DNA of 64,000 bases from Atrina japonica (GCA_030159075.1 BROG01000296.1:248001-312000); one strand, 5' to 3'; positions 13,781-27,506 are shown, counted from the stretch's first letter. Numbers and translations: made by a program. The notes: generated by a model not told the origin, from the letters alone.

Positions 13781-16700
13781 TCAAGATACATCTGAAAAAA
13801 AAAAAAAAAGCAAATAACTTGGATGTACAACAGGACAGTATGAAGGGAAACAAAATATCAAAATCTAAATGCTAGGTGACCTAGAAATGTTGACGTAAAT
13901 AGCTAATGCAGCTGTTCATGGGGTACAGCCCTTTCAATACCCGTAGTTCTATGGAAACAAGTAATGTACAAAAGCCAGCAAATATTCATACTGTATACTT
14001 GGAAATTTTCGCCCTTTTGCAACAAAAAAAAAAAAATGTATTCACCCCATCTAAAATACGCCCTAAATCACCAGTCAAAGATGGCATGTTTGTCCATGCT
14101 TTCAACTATTTAGCTTGAAAACTTCGCTTTTTGTGGAATTCACTATCTTATCTAGATCCGAAAATGATGAAAATTAAGTGAAATCTTAAGATTAAGTAGG
14201 CAACAAATTGCAATGCTTGTCATGAAAATACATTGTATAGCCAACAGAATTTGTCAGCTGTCAACTGCTACTGAAAGGCCTGATAGCTGAATTGTTTTTG
14301 GATAAAAAAACAGCAATTTTTTCTATATAGCAGGCAAAGTAGCCAATGAATTACATTGTTTTTTGGTTTTGTTTTGTTTTGTTTTGTTTTTTTTAATGAA
14401 AATAGTGAAAATGAGATACAAACAGGCGTAAAATTTCTTAAATTCCAAAATATTTTGTGAAAATTACTTGAAAAACCCAGTTTGGGAATTACAATGTATT
14501 CATAATACAATTGATTAAATCAATCTTACTTTTTGTATATGCATACCACATTGAACCTGACCTTATTTTCACAAAATACATAGGAATATAAATTTTTTTA
14601 TGCCAGTGTATAGCACTTACATGTATTAATTATTGTACATAAGTAAAAGTAGAAAGAAATAGAAGTAATTTATTGGTAAACACGGCTATTACCCCTTTAA
14701 AGCATGCATATGTACAGTTATAATTTTTACAATATGAGAAAACACTTGAGATATTTTTCTCAATTTCTTGCCCTATTCCCAAAATAAGGTGCAATAGTCT
14801 TGATTTTGACATGTACAAAAATTTAGCCTGCCTGTTGGATAAAGGTATGACTTAATGATGCCATAACCCTCAAATACCTCTTTGGTCATTTGGGATAATC
14901 ATTGATTTTTTTTTTAAACCTTTGGGAATGGATGGAGTCCTGTACTTGCACCAGGTGGACCCTAAAAGGTCACCAAACTCACCCTTGCCCACTGTCACAT
15001 GATTAAAATTTAGCATATGGAAAATATAAACAAGAATATGTCACACTTATACTTACAGCTTACAGGTGTGTCACCAAATCGCTTGTGAATCTGGTCATGG
15101 TTAAATTTGAGGAAAGCTTCATATTGTTCTGAAATACAAGAGCAAGTTTGTAAAATTTTGTAGGCATTTTAATAATAACAAGATTTATAATATAAATGTA
15201 TGCAATCAGTTCCTTACAAGAAAATCAGCAGCCATCTTTTGTAATCATCAAATACAACATTAACCTTACAACCATAAAGACACGCATCATGGTTACTAGG
15301 GTTTTCCCTGTCGCACAAATCTTGCATGATTCTTACACTATGCATCATACACGTAATAGCAAATGACACATAAGTAAAAATCAATTGTCATACAGGTAAT
15401 AGAGGCAAAACAAACTCCTTCTTATTTGCAATTCAGTGAATAAATCTACCGAGTAAATTACTGTGACACGGGACCTCAATTTTAACCGTCTAATGCGAAG
15501 GACACGAAAAGCAAGTCTCCTATACAGCCAAGACTCAAACCCGTGACCCTCTGCTTGTAAATCGAGAACTCTACTGCTAAGCCATGACTGCTCTCTACTA
15601 CAGATTTTGTCATAATTTTACGTTAATACATGTGTAATGCTTACAAGAAATGACAGATAACAAGGATTCTTGTTGGCCATTTTTGGGTCCGGTTATAGGA
15701 CCCATCCTAATGCAAAAATGGCTTGTACTTTCCCCAAAAATATACAAAAATTCCCAATTTGGGCTTTCAAAATAGAGTTTTCAAACAAGTGTGTCAAATT
15801 AAGCTTTTCGATTTCTGTTAAAATTCATCAACCCCCCCCCACCAAAGTGTCAGTATAAAGTTTCTCACAAGGATATATAGAGCGATTGAAATGAAATTGT
15901 GCAATTTGATAGCACATGCTTATTGACAAGTGGTCGGTTTTTTTCACCTGTCACTAGGCTACAATAGGGCCTATAAAAAAAATCTTTAGAAATGTGACTA
16001 AATTATGAATGGTTGAGGCAAGTCTGATGGAACTTCAGAAATGTCTCGTGACTAATATGGAGTATGGACAAATGAAGAAGAAAATCACCGTAACAAATAT
16101 TTCAACAGAAAGACGTGATTATAGTATGTTTGTGCTTGCAACATATATCAACGTATGCTTTATAAGGTGATAGTTATAATACACCATGGATAAACTTGAC
16201 AATTTTTGTGACACTGAGAAATTCCTACAATGTACATGAACTAGATGGGTGTTGTGTTGTCATCAGAATGAAACGTGAAATTTTGTAGTTAACAATTTAC
16301 AAACAAAGAGAGGTAACTCTAAAAATGTCACTACACATCCCTTCTCTACCTCCTACATAAAGTAAATTGTAAACTCATTCATGCTGTAGCAGGAAAACTT
16401 GGCATAAATTTTTTTTTGTCAACCATTTAATGACCTATGTATTTTTACCTTAACAGCGTAAAACCGCAAAATCGGCCATCGAGTGAGTTATCAGTCCCAC
16501 ATTGCGACCCAGTCCCAGATATTTTTCCTTTCCCCCTAGCCGGAAATCATCAAAAGTTGTGCCAGTAAATTTTTTTTGTCAAATTTGGTTATACCATTTC
16601 GATAAACTAGAGCAACTCACGTATTATGACACGTTGTTTTCGAAAATATTGATGGCATTTTCTTTTCTTCGTATTTGAAGCATCATTTTTACTCAATTCT

Positions 16701-19700
16701 TGCTTTTCTTTCAATTTCGATTTTTAGCGATCTAAGTGGTAATAATCAGGTAAAAGTTTCGGCCAAAGTGTTTCGATACGAGCGGAGGGCATATAATTTT
16801 TGGGGAATCGTGCCATCTACGGGCCGCTCCCCGCTACAGAATGAATTGGAAAAACTGACAAACATATCACTTAAATTAGGTTTTGTCTGACGATCAACGG
16901 GTGTTGGACAATTTTAACAACTTTCAAAAATTCTGTCAAAAGAAACTGGCAAAAATTATAAAAAAAGCTGTTGTAATATTAGAGCAACAAAAATTCACAA
17001 AAATGTGGATTGTTTTAAATGGATTCTGACAAACTTAGAGATTTTCACATCTGGATTTTAAACACAGCACGCACATTATATATCTACATTTATTTTGGAG
17101 AAAAGTGTCAGTTCTGCATTGGGAAATCAGACATAAGTTCAGTTTTTAGAGCCCTTTGTAATTTAAAATTGTAAGATACCATCTACCTTGAATTGGAAAA
17201 TATTTGACACTGTAAACTCAAATTTAAACAACTTTACCTAGAACATGTTAAATATTTCTCAATGTGGATTGAGCACGTTAAAGACAAAAGGGGTCATTTG
17301 CACCTGAAAGCAGACAGTTCTTCTTGTATACAAGAAGAACCATTGTTATTTTACCTAGGTTAGTTTTAACAAGCTGTGAAGAACAAGAATTTTGAAAGCA
17401 GTTATGATATGTCAAGCACGTAGCTGGATTGTCCAACTGGATAACCGGTAATACATTTTAGGTGGAGCATAACGCTTTTTAATACATTGATCTTAGTAAC
17501 AGGACAATGGCTATTTTTCTTTGTTTGATGGGAAACCCCGAAAACAGTCACAAATTATTATTGTGATAAAGACCTTAGCAATTGCACTAAGAATTTCAAA
17601 ATGAAATACATAAACTCAAAAATATTTACCTGCTAATTTACATGTTAATACATTATTATATTCCTGGCGAATCTGATCCTCACGCTCTTTGAGCATTCTT
17701 TCACAAATCATACTGACTTGTCTAAATGTAAATAATGGAGTGTCCTTTTTATTTGGGGAAAGTGCACTAAATAGTGAACTGGCTGATGAGGACGGGGAAG
17801 CACAAGCATGACTGTCCATAATAGAAGAATGAGAAGTTGACTCGTGAGGTGGTGACATATTTGGTGGCGATGAGGATCCACTCGATGAGAACTGTAATTG
17901 TTTTCTTCTTTGCATTCTCTTGATTTCCATTCCTAGACTGGCAGCGATTCTTTCTGTAAATGTAAATTAATGAAAAACTCATGTCTTTTTCAGCTTAACT
18001 TGTATCTACTTTGTGTAAACGTTAACAGAGCTCAGCTAATTTTTAATTGTAAACAAATAATTGGACGAGTTTCATATTTCTTTGTAGAAAAAAAATACGA
18101 TAAGTATTATTTTTACGATAGTGAATACATTTTAATTGACAGGTATTTAAAAAAGAAAAAAAAAATGTAACTATGACTGGTCTCATTTCGTTTGTTGATA
18201 AGCGTCAATGGCGATCTCCCTGCATCAGAGAAATCACTGATAGAATCCAAAGTATTGCTTACAATGTAGTTAAAAGGTGTTCTTTTGCAGTTTTGAGGGT
18301 ATAGTTGATATTTATTGCACTAAAAAGAAGAAAAGTACGATGTTGGACAGTAATCTAAACTAATTAAAAATAAAAAGGTCATTTTTTTCAAACAGTCAAT
18401 AGATCTACAGGTACATGAAAAAAATATCCAGAGCGCCCTTATTAGAGCAGGCGCCATTTCAAGGACAAATATGGTACATAGTTCCCATGTCTATGATACA
18501 TGCAGGACCAAACATGGCAAGGTCCTGGTGATCTAAAATAAAAATTCTTAATCTGGCATATTTTAAGTTTGACACATAATCGATATTGAATCTCAATTCT
18601 ATGGCTGTTTACTAGACTGAAGTGAGATCGTCAGCAACAAGTGAAATGAGACCAATTATTGAACACTTATATAGTTATGTTTTTTATTTTATTAAAGACC
18701 TGTCAATTAGAATGTATTTGCTAACTAAAAAATAAAACACTTATCATTTTTAAATTCAAAAAAATATTAATCTCATATTAATCCCATTTAATTGTTTATG
18801 CCAGAAGCTGAATTCGGGTTCATGTTTTAGGCCTACTGTGCAAAGCATCGCCTATCAACCTTGACATTAAACATTTCTTGACTAAAACTTTATATCCACT
18901 TAATTAGAGAGACGCTATATATAATATACTAGTATTGCAATATATTAGACATTACAGTCGTTTGTCTACTCAGTACTATAATTTAAATTGTGTATATATG
19001 ATTAACAATAATATGTGACTGCTTAATGTTTTGTATGGTTACCTGGGAGATGAATTAATATAAGCATTATGCTTGTTTTCAGATCCCAATTTGCAATGTC
19101 TTGATTTGTTATGTTTGATAATGATATACAAAAGAATAAATATCAGGGATTAATATCATCAACATGTGGGTCCAGTAAAAGGACCCATTCCAAAATCAAA
19201 ATCTGCTAAATTTTCGCCAATTTTAAGCAAAAATTTCACAATTATGTTCACCATGTACCTAACTTTGATATATAGACAAAGACAATTGCTGAATTAAAAC
19301 CTTCATGTCTTCAGATGAAATCCATGTTGTCTTTTTAATAAAGAGATAAATGAATCACAAGTTTTGTATCTTTATTTTCAGTTCTATCAGTAAAATTACC
19401 ATAATTAAACTTATATTTTTTTTTACCATATTTATCCCATTGCTATGTAAAATTGCCTATTAAAAGGGTACAGGACCCTTTCCCCCAAAAAGGTCTATTA
19501 CCACCTGAAGACTGTGACAGTACTTCCAGACACGGCAATGACTAAATTGTGAACATCTTTTGGAGACAGATCTGTAAAATTTGACTGCAGGCAGAAATTG
19601 GGGAAATAAGTAAAGTTTGAGTTGAAATAATGAAGATTAATAGTTTATTGAATTAACCATGTCTGCATGATGCTTCATTGTCACAGTCATTACCGATTGT

Positions 19701-22700
19701 GATATTGCTCAGAAGCCTACTGGTCTGGGACCAGTAGCCGGCTATTGCATTTAATATTTCAGCTATACTGGTTGTCTGGTGAGCGATCATTTTTGCCAGG
19801 TACCTATTCTCGCCAACCCATTATTTTTTTATCTGATATTTTCTGGTTAGCCAAAGAAATTATTTTATACTGTTCGTTTAGCAAACAGAAAATTGTCTTG
19901 ACAAAAAATAAAGTGTGACATTATGCACCTGTTTTGCAAGTTACATGCCAGTGAAAAATGCTTCGCGAGAATTGGCCGTTCAGTATACATGTACATGTAG
20001 AACATGATTTTGTGAAATTTTTTTTAGATCAATCATGAAATGGGCATTTTTCTCAAACAGAAGAAAAAAATATTGTCATGGTACATAATAAAGACGAAAT
20101 CACACCGCAGTTGGCTTCTGGTCCCCGACCAGTAAAGTATACAGGGCTCAGAGTGGTCGCATATCAGATATTTTTAAATAAAAAAAAATACTGCAGCCCT
20201 TTTCAAAAAAAATCTTAAGATTATTCTTAAGATAAAATCTTACAAGTATCGTAAGATAAATCTTAAGTCATTTTCACAAAAGCTATCGTAAGATTTATTT
20301 TTCTCTTAAGATTGAATCATAACATAAAATCTTAAGTTTTTTTCTTACGATTAAAGTAAGCATAGCAACGACGTTTTACGTTCGAATCGCATACAATATT
20401 TCCGGTATGGCGTCACATGCATTTTAGTTGATGTATTTGCACTGAATATAATCCAGAAAAAACAAATATTTTTGGTGTAAATGAAATTCAATGAAGTTTT
20501 AATAATAATTAAATAAAGTTTCACAAAGCTCTACTTATATTTTACTCCAGCCTTTTTAAATTACACAATACTAGTGTATTTGTTTGTGTTTTACATGTAT
20601 TATGTTATCTAGATCTACATGTATACGGCATCAGTAAATTATATGTTTGTAGGCTATGTTTTTGTGTATTAACATTTTTAATTCTATTTCGTAATTTAAA
20701 TGTGTGTGTTGTGTAGGCTTCACGTTTGCGTTTAAGATATTCATACCGTCATTTGTTCACTTTTAAATTAATAAATTTTAAATTTATCATTGAACTTTAT
20801 TAAATCTATCAATTTAAAGTTGTTTACAATCTAAACAGTACTTTCTTCGTGAAATACCCAGTAGTAAATTATTTATACGATGTCGTGTGTTTATATCTTT
20901 AGATCTAAATTTTTATTTTACATTTATTTTACATATCCGTTTAGATACACAATTATACTAAATTGTTATACAATACAAGCCTCAGTGAGCATGTTTTAGG
21001 TTTAAAATTTTTGGATAAATTGTGAAGCAATAATTCATTTGAGACTATGGGGACACGCACCTTTGTAAAAAATAAATCTGGAAATTCGTAAGGTTCCAGA
21101 CACGATCTAACGGCAAGTTCAGTGTCCCATTGTTAATCTCAAAGGGATTATTTTCACAGCAAACAGGCCTATAAGGTATGCTTCCCTGGAAATGATGTAG
21201 TTTTACAAGCCCCGTGAGATTGTGAAGTTTTTAGACACTAAATTATGACCTGTTTATCCTTCAAAAGTATCACATCGCATTAGCGGATATAGAAAATTTG
21301 TAAAAGTTGCACCGATGGTGACATGGGATTATTACTTTTTAAAAACTTTGATATCATGTATATCTCACCAGAGCTAAACCGAGAATGTAAAGGGGGAGTG
21401 CACAAGTCTTGATATTGTTGCTAAACAGAGCGAGTCGCGAAAATACTGTTTTTTTTAATAAATTCTAGAGAAATTGAAGGTTTTATAGGGCTAGTAAATT
21501 TTAGTTTTCTTGACTAAATCTATCTGTGTAGATCTATTAAAGGATTACAAAAGATATGCATATGTTATCTTATCATGACAACGATATAGGCCTAGATTTC
21601 TAATCTGGATCTAAATCACTGCTATATTTCTGATTCACGGATTATGTGACGAGGACAGTACAGTATGGTAGCCTAGATCTTCTGTAGTTTCAACACAACG
21701 TAATCGGTCTAGTCCTAGATTTATTAACCTACTAAATACAAAATGCCCTCTGGACATGGGGAGGAATTGCATATTTTTCTGTGCGTCTTTCAATTAAATC
21801 TATTGTCATGTCTGCTAAGTTTACGATGCAGTGCCTCGGAAAAAGACAGCGAGCTAACGGCTGGTCAATATTTAGCGACTTGTAGATCTATCTATACTCA
21901 GATTTTATTGTTAAAAATATGTTCTCTGCGAATAGCTATTCCGTTAATCATATCAAACAACATATTAAATTCATCTTTTTTTCTATGGAGACACTTACAA
22001 TTATATTGATAAAGTCTTAAAGAGTAAAAATTTCTCTTAAGTGTGGGTGATAGCTCTCTTAAAGTTCTGACAAATTTTTATCTTAAGATTCACTTAAGAT
22101 TTTTCATGAAAACCATAACAATCTTATTTTTACTCTTAAGAGTAAAAGTTCTCCCAAGATTTTTTTGTGAAAAGGGCTGCTGGTCAACTGGACCAGTGAT
22201 TAAACGAATTCCACTTGTCAGAGAATTTTTTTTAATGGTCTATATATATATACACAATTGAAAAGAAATGGAAAATTACTGGTTATCTGGACTAGTTATC
22301 AAATAGAATTCACCGGACTTTTGTAAAATTTACCATTTTTTTTGGTAAGAAATTTCTGAATTTCAAAAACTCTTGGCATATGCAACTAAAAATCGTAAAT
22401 GGCGACTAAAAGTTAAACTAACTCGCCATTTTGGTGACCGTAAATGCAATGTTATCGTACTTGGAATATGTATTTTGTATTCCAACCGGTCCCGAACTGT
22501 TTTTAGCCAATAAGAGTCATAAAACGCTTAATTTCTGCTGATTGATGCATGTTAAGAAAATATGATTTAGGCCCATTTAAGCGCTTATTTAACCTAAAAG
22601 AAGGTTGCACTAAAACCCAATTGGCAGAGTAATGATATAATTTCTTTGTTTCACCGATATGTCTCTAAAACAATTACTGTACATGTAAACATTCAAGTAT

Positions 22701-24256
22701 TTGCATCAGTATAAGTTAGCTTTATAGTTTTAACAATTTATTTCACAATTTGTGCCGTTTTAGTTGCAAATTCCATTGCAGTAATTACAGGTTTTCCACC
22801 CGGATTTTTCGATTGACCATATAAAATGACACCCAAGAGAAAGCAAGACTTGCTAACCGATTTCAGGTTTAGGGCACAGTGGCTAGTAGTACCAGGTCGT
22901 ACTAGTGACGCAATACATTAAAAAACATAATTTCTTACGATGAAGTGGTTGAAAGAGTTGTTTTCACGACTCTTTACTGAATGTAAGTGAATCCTTTCAC
23001 AGGCCAACTCATACATATCAATAGACGTCGATGTCCACGACCATTTTTGAAAGTTATAGTCGAATAAGTATTAGGACAATAAATCAGTCTTAATCTTGAA
23101 ATAAAGACATTGACACATGAGACTGTTTCTTACTTATGTTTTTTTGTTTAATCTTTACTAGGGAATATGGTAACTAAGTCAACTGTCATCCTTTCCCCAT
23201 AGCTTTTCAGACTTTTTTTTAAATAGTGAGGACAGTTTGACCCTTATATTTGGTGAAATCTGCAGTATGTTGACTATGCATTTCCTTTCTACAGTTAAAT
23301 GTTTATTTCTTTTTGTGAAAACCAAGCAAAATTCAGTGCACTTCATTCCTTCTTTAATTTGTAAATAGAAGGCCTAAGTACATTTTTGTATCCTCAACAA
23401 CATTAAAATAATCACTGCATAAAAAAATTGTTGCTTCGCAGAAATAAAGCTTCAGAGAAATTTCAAAGATTATCAGATAAAAATAAATGTTTTAAAACAA
23501 TCAAATAAACATGAATTTTGCAAAGAATTACATTTGTCATCGAAATGGCAAGAAGGCATTAGTTGACTGACTGATGACAATGTAGCCTGTGATAGGCCTA
23601 GCTATGTGTATCATAAAACGAGTAAAATTTTGTGCAGTTCACTATTTGGCGACTAGAAGTAGAAGTCATGGTGTACTTAGAGTCCAGGGGCCCGTTTTAC
23701 GAAAAGTCTAAGTCCTAAATACCATGGCAACGCATCACCGATAGGTCACTCCCATGAAAATTAGGACTAAGACTTAGGACCTTTTGTAAAACGGGCCCCT
23801 GGTATATAAAATAAATCATAGTTTATGGAAGAAAACATCAGTCAGACAAAGTATCGAACTGGCAACAATGGCATGGACCATAATGACACAAAATGTTGAT
23901 TGTAGACAATAATGGAAGTAGCATATTTAAGAACATAAAGTTTAATTTCTATTCGTAAGGGTACGGAATGAATAAATAAAAGCCTCGCTGCGTACTTCTA
24001 ATGTCTAAGCTTTGTTGTCCAACGTATTCTACTAGGCCTATTCAAGTTCAGTCTCGAGTCAGTCTCCAAAATTACCTGACGATATTTTCGGTCCAACCTC
24101 ACCAAATGGCGAAGGATTTAGTTGGTGTTGCTTTGTTGGGGGCGTTGAAGGTGAAAGTGTCATCGGCATGCATCTCCTCCTCTTTGGCGTTGATTGCCCT
24201 GGACTGTGGAGAGGGTCGAATTCAAGACTTCTTTTCAATGTAGCACCGCAAGCCAT
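13781..24256 (-). CDS. AKIRIN: Akirin, nuclear cofactor and proteasome import factor
   Basis: Four coding exons on the minus strand: 24256-24076, 17953-17630, 15128-15057 and 13791-13781, all with GT/AG borders and matching phases (195 residues). The start [16 protein letters not shown] is the akirin N-terminal signature. Residues 24-29 (PKRRRC) are the nuclear localisation signal. PSPFGEV, then [18 protein letters not shown] (exon 2) and [14 protein letters not shown] (exon 3) are conserved family blocks; the middle is Ser/Pro-rich. The protein ends GDTPVSYVS. Akirins bridge transcription factors such as NF-kB to SWI/SNF and, in vertebrates, AKIRIN2 brings 20S proteasomes into the nucleus through its C-terminal YVS tail. 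That tail is completed by a micro-exon with 11 coding bases, preceded by a T-rich tract and CAG. Introns are 6.1, 2.5 and 1.3 kb. Only one akirin is seen here. Confidence 0.96.
13792..15056 (-). other. Akirin intron 3
   Basis: Donor GTAAGT at 15056 and acceptor CAG at 13794-13792, preceded by a long T run. Contains a (TTTTG)n stretch near 14350-14392. If retained, the reading frame would run 15 codons past residue 192 (Ser) and stop, losing the YVS tail. Confidence 0.8.
15129..17629 (-). other. Akirin intron 2
   Basis: Donor GTAAAT, acceptor TTTCAG. Contains an inverted SINE fragment (15465-15605) and a GGGTCC-N7-GGACCC hairpin near 15687. No other gene seen; the plus-strand ORFs at 15670 and 16675 have no motif. 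Confidence 0.8.
15465..15605 (-). mobile_element. SINE head and body fragment (inverted)
   Basis: On the minus strand it reads as a tRNA-like head ('ggcttagcagtagagttctc' and 'tcacgggtttgagtc'), then 'ttttcgtgtccttcgcatta' and 'ttgaggtcccgtgtcac', as in the type A family at 4361-4650. The 3' half is missing. Confidence 0.65.
19714..20137. mobile_element. TIR element with ACTGGTC-GACCAGT ends
   Basis: The left end 'cctactggtctgggaccagt' and the right end 'gtccccgaccagtaaag' are inverted relatives, each itself a small palindrome. Related motifs ('actggtcaactggaccagtg', 'actggttatctggactagtt') occur at about 22180-22310, to the right of the next element. A larger related region may therefore have been split by the 20194-22179 insertion. 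Confidence 0.45.
20194..22179. mobile_element. 2.0-kb TIR element, CTG target duplication, CTTAAG-rich ends
   Basis: The left end CAGCCCTTTTCAAAAAAAAT and right end (inverted) CAGCCCTTTTCACAAAAAAA are flanked by CTG on both sides (20191-20193 and 22180-22182). About 150 bp inside each end is packed with TCTTAAGAT-type motifs. No transposase is found, so it is non-autonomous. The 3-bp duplication and subterminal motif arrays fit the PIF/Harbinger-like group; class is inferred. Confidence 0.75.
23688..23798. mobile_element. 111-bp MITE, GGGCCCGTTTTAC ends
   Basis: Ends GGGCCCGTTTTACGAAAAG and inverted GGGCCCGTTTTACAAAAGG, with a palindromic interior (AGTCTAAGTCCTAA versus TTAGGACTAAGACTT). Flanks read CAG on the left and CTG on the right. 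It is related to the element at 42370-42761. Confidence 0.8.
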
Positions 24257-25382
24257 CGTCCCTGATGGATTCGGTTGTAAAATTACGAGAAAATATACAA
24301 TAAATTAAATACGTAGCTAAAAAATTGTGAATATAAAGTAATCAATTAAGATTTTTCTTTCGAATTTCTTCACTTAGCTTCCACAAGACGACTTGTTTAA
24401 AAAGGATGGCGTCTGATTTACTGGTCTGGATCTCTACCATCCAAATAGACTATCCTAATATGGCTGAAGTTCAAATCAAAACAAATAACCTCGTTTTGGG
24501 AACAATCATTTTTGACAAAACGACTTAATTGAAATTTTTATTTTATTCCCAAATAATATATCATTTATATACGAAAAGTCAATTTACCCTCAAAGTATAC
24601 CAACTTTTAAGGGTCAAAATAATAAATATCACATTGTAAAACATTTTTTTATCAAATAATTTATATTCGGTTTGTGTATTATAGATTCCGTAAGATAGAA
24701 CAGCGGACATAAACATGGGATAACGTAAGGGTCGTAAACATAAAAGAAAATTTTGCAAATGTAAGCATGAAAATAAGTAAGAAATGAATGACATTGCAGT
24801 TTTGTTAAAACATTTTAGTTTCTGATATGTAAGGACGTAAATTGCATTAGATTTATTCATTAGATTAAAATAAAATGTGGATATTGGGCCTATATGTCAA
24901 TGTGTGATTGTAATGTTTTAAAGATTCATTGATTTTGGCAGTGGCATAGGCTATAGTATATCCTACATCAGTACATGTAAAATGATTAAAAATATGAAAC
25001 TGATCATGAGAGTAGATCACTTCCCAATAGGGTGATAAGTTATTAAAGGATTGAGTAGGGCGAATCACTGTAATCTGTTACCATGGAGATGAAAGTGATA
25101 AGAAAGCTGTCAAAAATTAAAAAATAAAAGTAAAACTGTTTCACAATATAACAGATCAATCTATAGCTAGCATGAAGAAATGTTGGCTTGAGTCAGATCC
25201 TTGACATAAGGTTCATCAGGGATAATAGATTAGGATTTAAAGGGTCAGCTGTCAATTCATGTGATTACTTTTTAAAATTGATAAATCAATGAAGTTGCAT
25301 TGCACATTGTATGATGTATGATGCAAATTGAAAATGCACAATACAAGCTCACTATGTGAAATTTTATTTCTGTTTGTGAAGT
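24257..25382. other. Akirin 5' flank
   Basis: Sequence upstream of the akirin start codon. No TATA box can be assigned. The minus-strand ORFs at 24579 and 24865 lack motifs. Nothing else recognised. Confidence 0.4.
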
Positions 25383-25478
25383 GTTTAACTCCTCAACCCC
25401 TGAAAAACAATGGACTCTTCTGTAAATCAATGACTTAAAAGAGTCCAAATGTGTCTTTAGGGGTAAATGAGTTAAAAC
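25383..25478. mobile_element. MITE, GTTTAACTC ends (family M95), copy 1
   Basis: Inverted ends GTTTAACTCCTCAACCCCTG and GTTTTAACTCATTTACCCCT (reverse strand). The interior has 'cttttaagtcattgatttac' and the mirror-like pair 'gactctt'/'gagtcc'. Related copies: 42622-42715 and 53328-53416. Confidence 0.7.
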
Positions 25479-26020
25479 AATGACAAACCAAAAAAGGTAA
25501 AGGATTGTTGTAAATGTCCTGCCAGATGGATAACACAGCCATATTAGCCATATTTCCCAGACTATGAGTAGATGAAATTTACAACTAGAATTCGTATCGA
25601 ATACGAATACGATGGGCTTTCCAGAACGATTTGAATTCAAAAAGAAACCAATTTTATTTTGTTGAGAAATGAAATATCTCAAGATTTTTAACAAAGACTT
25701 ATTTAAATGAAATTAACATGACATTTAGATAGTTGGAAAGTGGAGGAGCTTCGTTTTATTTTCAGTGAAGTATATATTATCAGCGTTATATAAAGCTTAA
25801 CAAGTGTTATTCATCGCTGATAATGAATAGAAGACTTTTTATACATAAAATACAGAAATGTTTCGCTGAGGTGATAAATGCGAAAATCCGAAACATCTTG
25901 GTACAAAATGGATGTAGGGACGAAATACCCCTTTGATTAACGATGCCTTTTAACTCCTATTTATTGTTTTTCCGAAATCATAATCATATGTCTGGCATAA
26001 ATGATAAAACTACCAAACTC

Positions 26021-26053
<33 letters not shown>

Positions 26054-26588
26054 GCGTATGAAATTTGAGGCGAATAGATAAAAAGCCGTTTGACGGCCGA
26101 TATTTGTTTTTCCGTATGCGTGAATAATAATAATTAAAAAATCGATAATCTCTTTTGTGTATAGGGGCGTATGTGTTTTTACTATAAGCCCGTCACATGT
26201 CTACCCCGCTCTAATACATATCGGTTTGGTTCTCGGGGAGGGCTAGCCTCTATACTTAGTAAGCATTAGTACTGTCTACCCGTCAGTCCGAATTGTAAAT
26301 ATATGTTTTGTTTGTTCATGTCGAAAACAATTCTCTAATGAGTATATTTGCGGTTTTTCGGTCTGTGTGTCTGTCAATGTGTCTGTCCGTTAGTCAGTCC
26401 TCCCGCTTGTCTTTGTGTCTTCATATGTAAATTATGTATGTATGTGTCTCTGTCTTCATTTTAGTAAATTATGTATGTTTGTTTTGTGTACTGTCGGGGA
26501 AAATCGGTACTATTTATAGTCCTATAAATGTGTGCGTGCGTTTATTATTTTTCCGTAAGTGTGTCTGTGTTTTAGTCAGTGTATAAAA

Positions 26589-26960
26589 TTGATTAAATTG
26601 AAAGTTTATGTATATTTTCTTTTGCATAATTCCCGACATAGCTGGTTATAAATATTTCCTATACTATTTTTGTTTTGTTTATTAAAAAAAAGAAAATTAC
26701 TACTACGAGTTTTTGAGACGGTCCCCTCTACTTTTGAAATTCGGAAACCCGTAGATATATTTTTACTGCATCCAAACACATCAACATGCTTAATGGGGAT
26801 AGCTCCTTGGCTCCTGGGTCTATGCGTAGGGAACTTTTTTGCTCGATTAAATTGAAACTTTATGTATATATTTCTTTGCAGAATTTCCCGACAGAGCTGT
26901 TATAATATTTCCTATACATTTTTGTTTTGTTTATTAAACAAAGAAAATTACTACTACGAT
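26589..26960 (+). repeat. Direct duplication of about 118 bp
   Basis: 26589-26706 and 26842-26960 are near copies: both have 'attaaattgaaa(g/c)tttatgtatat', 'cccgaca', 'atttcctatac' and 'agaaaattactactacga'. They are separated by 135 bp of unrelated sequence. Confidence 0.75.
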
Positions 26961-27126
26961 AATTATCGGTTCCCGTATGTCAAACTTTGTTCTTATAATT
27001 TATCTCACTGTGTATCTGTCTTCAAATGACAACCATTACCTTCATTCTTCACTACATTAACTTGAAATTTTTCTATTAGTTTTCTATTCTTTAAAAATAC
27101 TTGAATTTTTCTATTAGTTTTCTTCT

Positions 27127-27506
27127 TTAAAAATATTTCTTATTTCATGTGCATATGTCGTGCGCACAATATCACAAAGCTGAAAGTTCTTCTTTTAAAA
27201 AATCTTAATATAATTCTCTACAGAAATCTCATACATATAGTTAGTTCGCTATGTAATACATTGTACATAACAAAGTTTCCGGCCGACGAGTCATGTTCAG
27301 TTTAAAAATAGTTCTTATTTCACGTGCATATGTCGTGCAACAAGATCACAAAGCTTAAATTCTTCTGTAAAATATCTTATTTTAATTCCCTACAGGAATC
27401 CCATACATATAGTTATCAAAATGGTTTTAGTTCCCGAGATATTAAATAAAGAAAAATACTACATTTTACATAACAGAGTTTCCGGCCAACGAGTCTTGTT
27501 CAATCG
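27127..27506 (+). repeat. Direct duplication of about 180-200 bp
   Basis: 27127-27302 and 27303-27506 share 'gtgcatatgtcgtgc', 'catacatatagtta', 'acataac' and 'gtttccggcc(g/a)acgagtc'. The second copy carries extra bases in the middle. Confidence 0.7.

Larger units (their letters stand above)
17954..24075 (-). other. Akirin intron 1 (6.1 kb), hosting several transposons
   Basis: Donor GTAATT, acceptor TTTACAG. Contains transposons at 19714-20137, 20194-22179 and 23688-23798. A GGGTCC-N7-GGACCC hairpin near 19168 resembles the one at 15687. The rest is AT-rich with nothing recognised. Confidence 0.8.

Noticed and set aside
24001..24243. 80-codon plus-strand ORF
   Set aside because: Antisense shadow of akirin exon 1.
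25272..25694. 140-codon minus-strand ORF
   Set aside because: Crosses a MITE and a palindrome, has no domain, and its composition matches AT-rich intergenic DNA.
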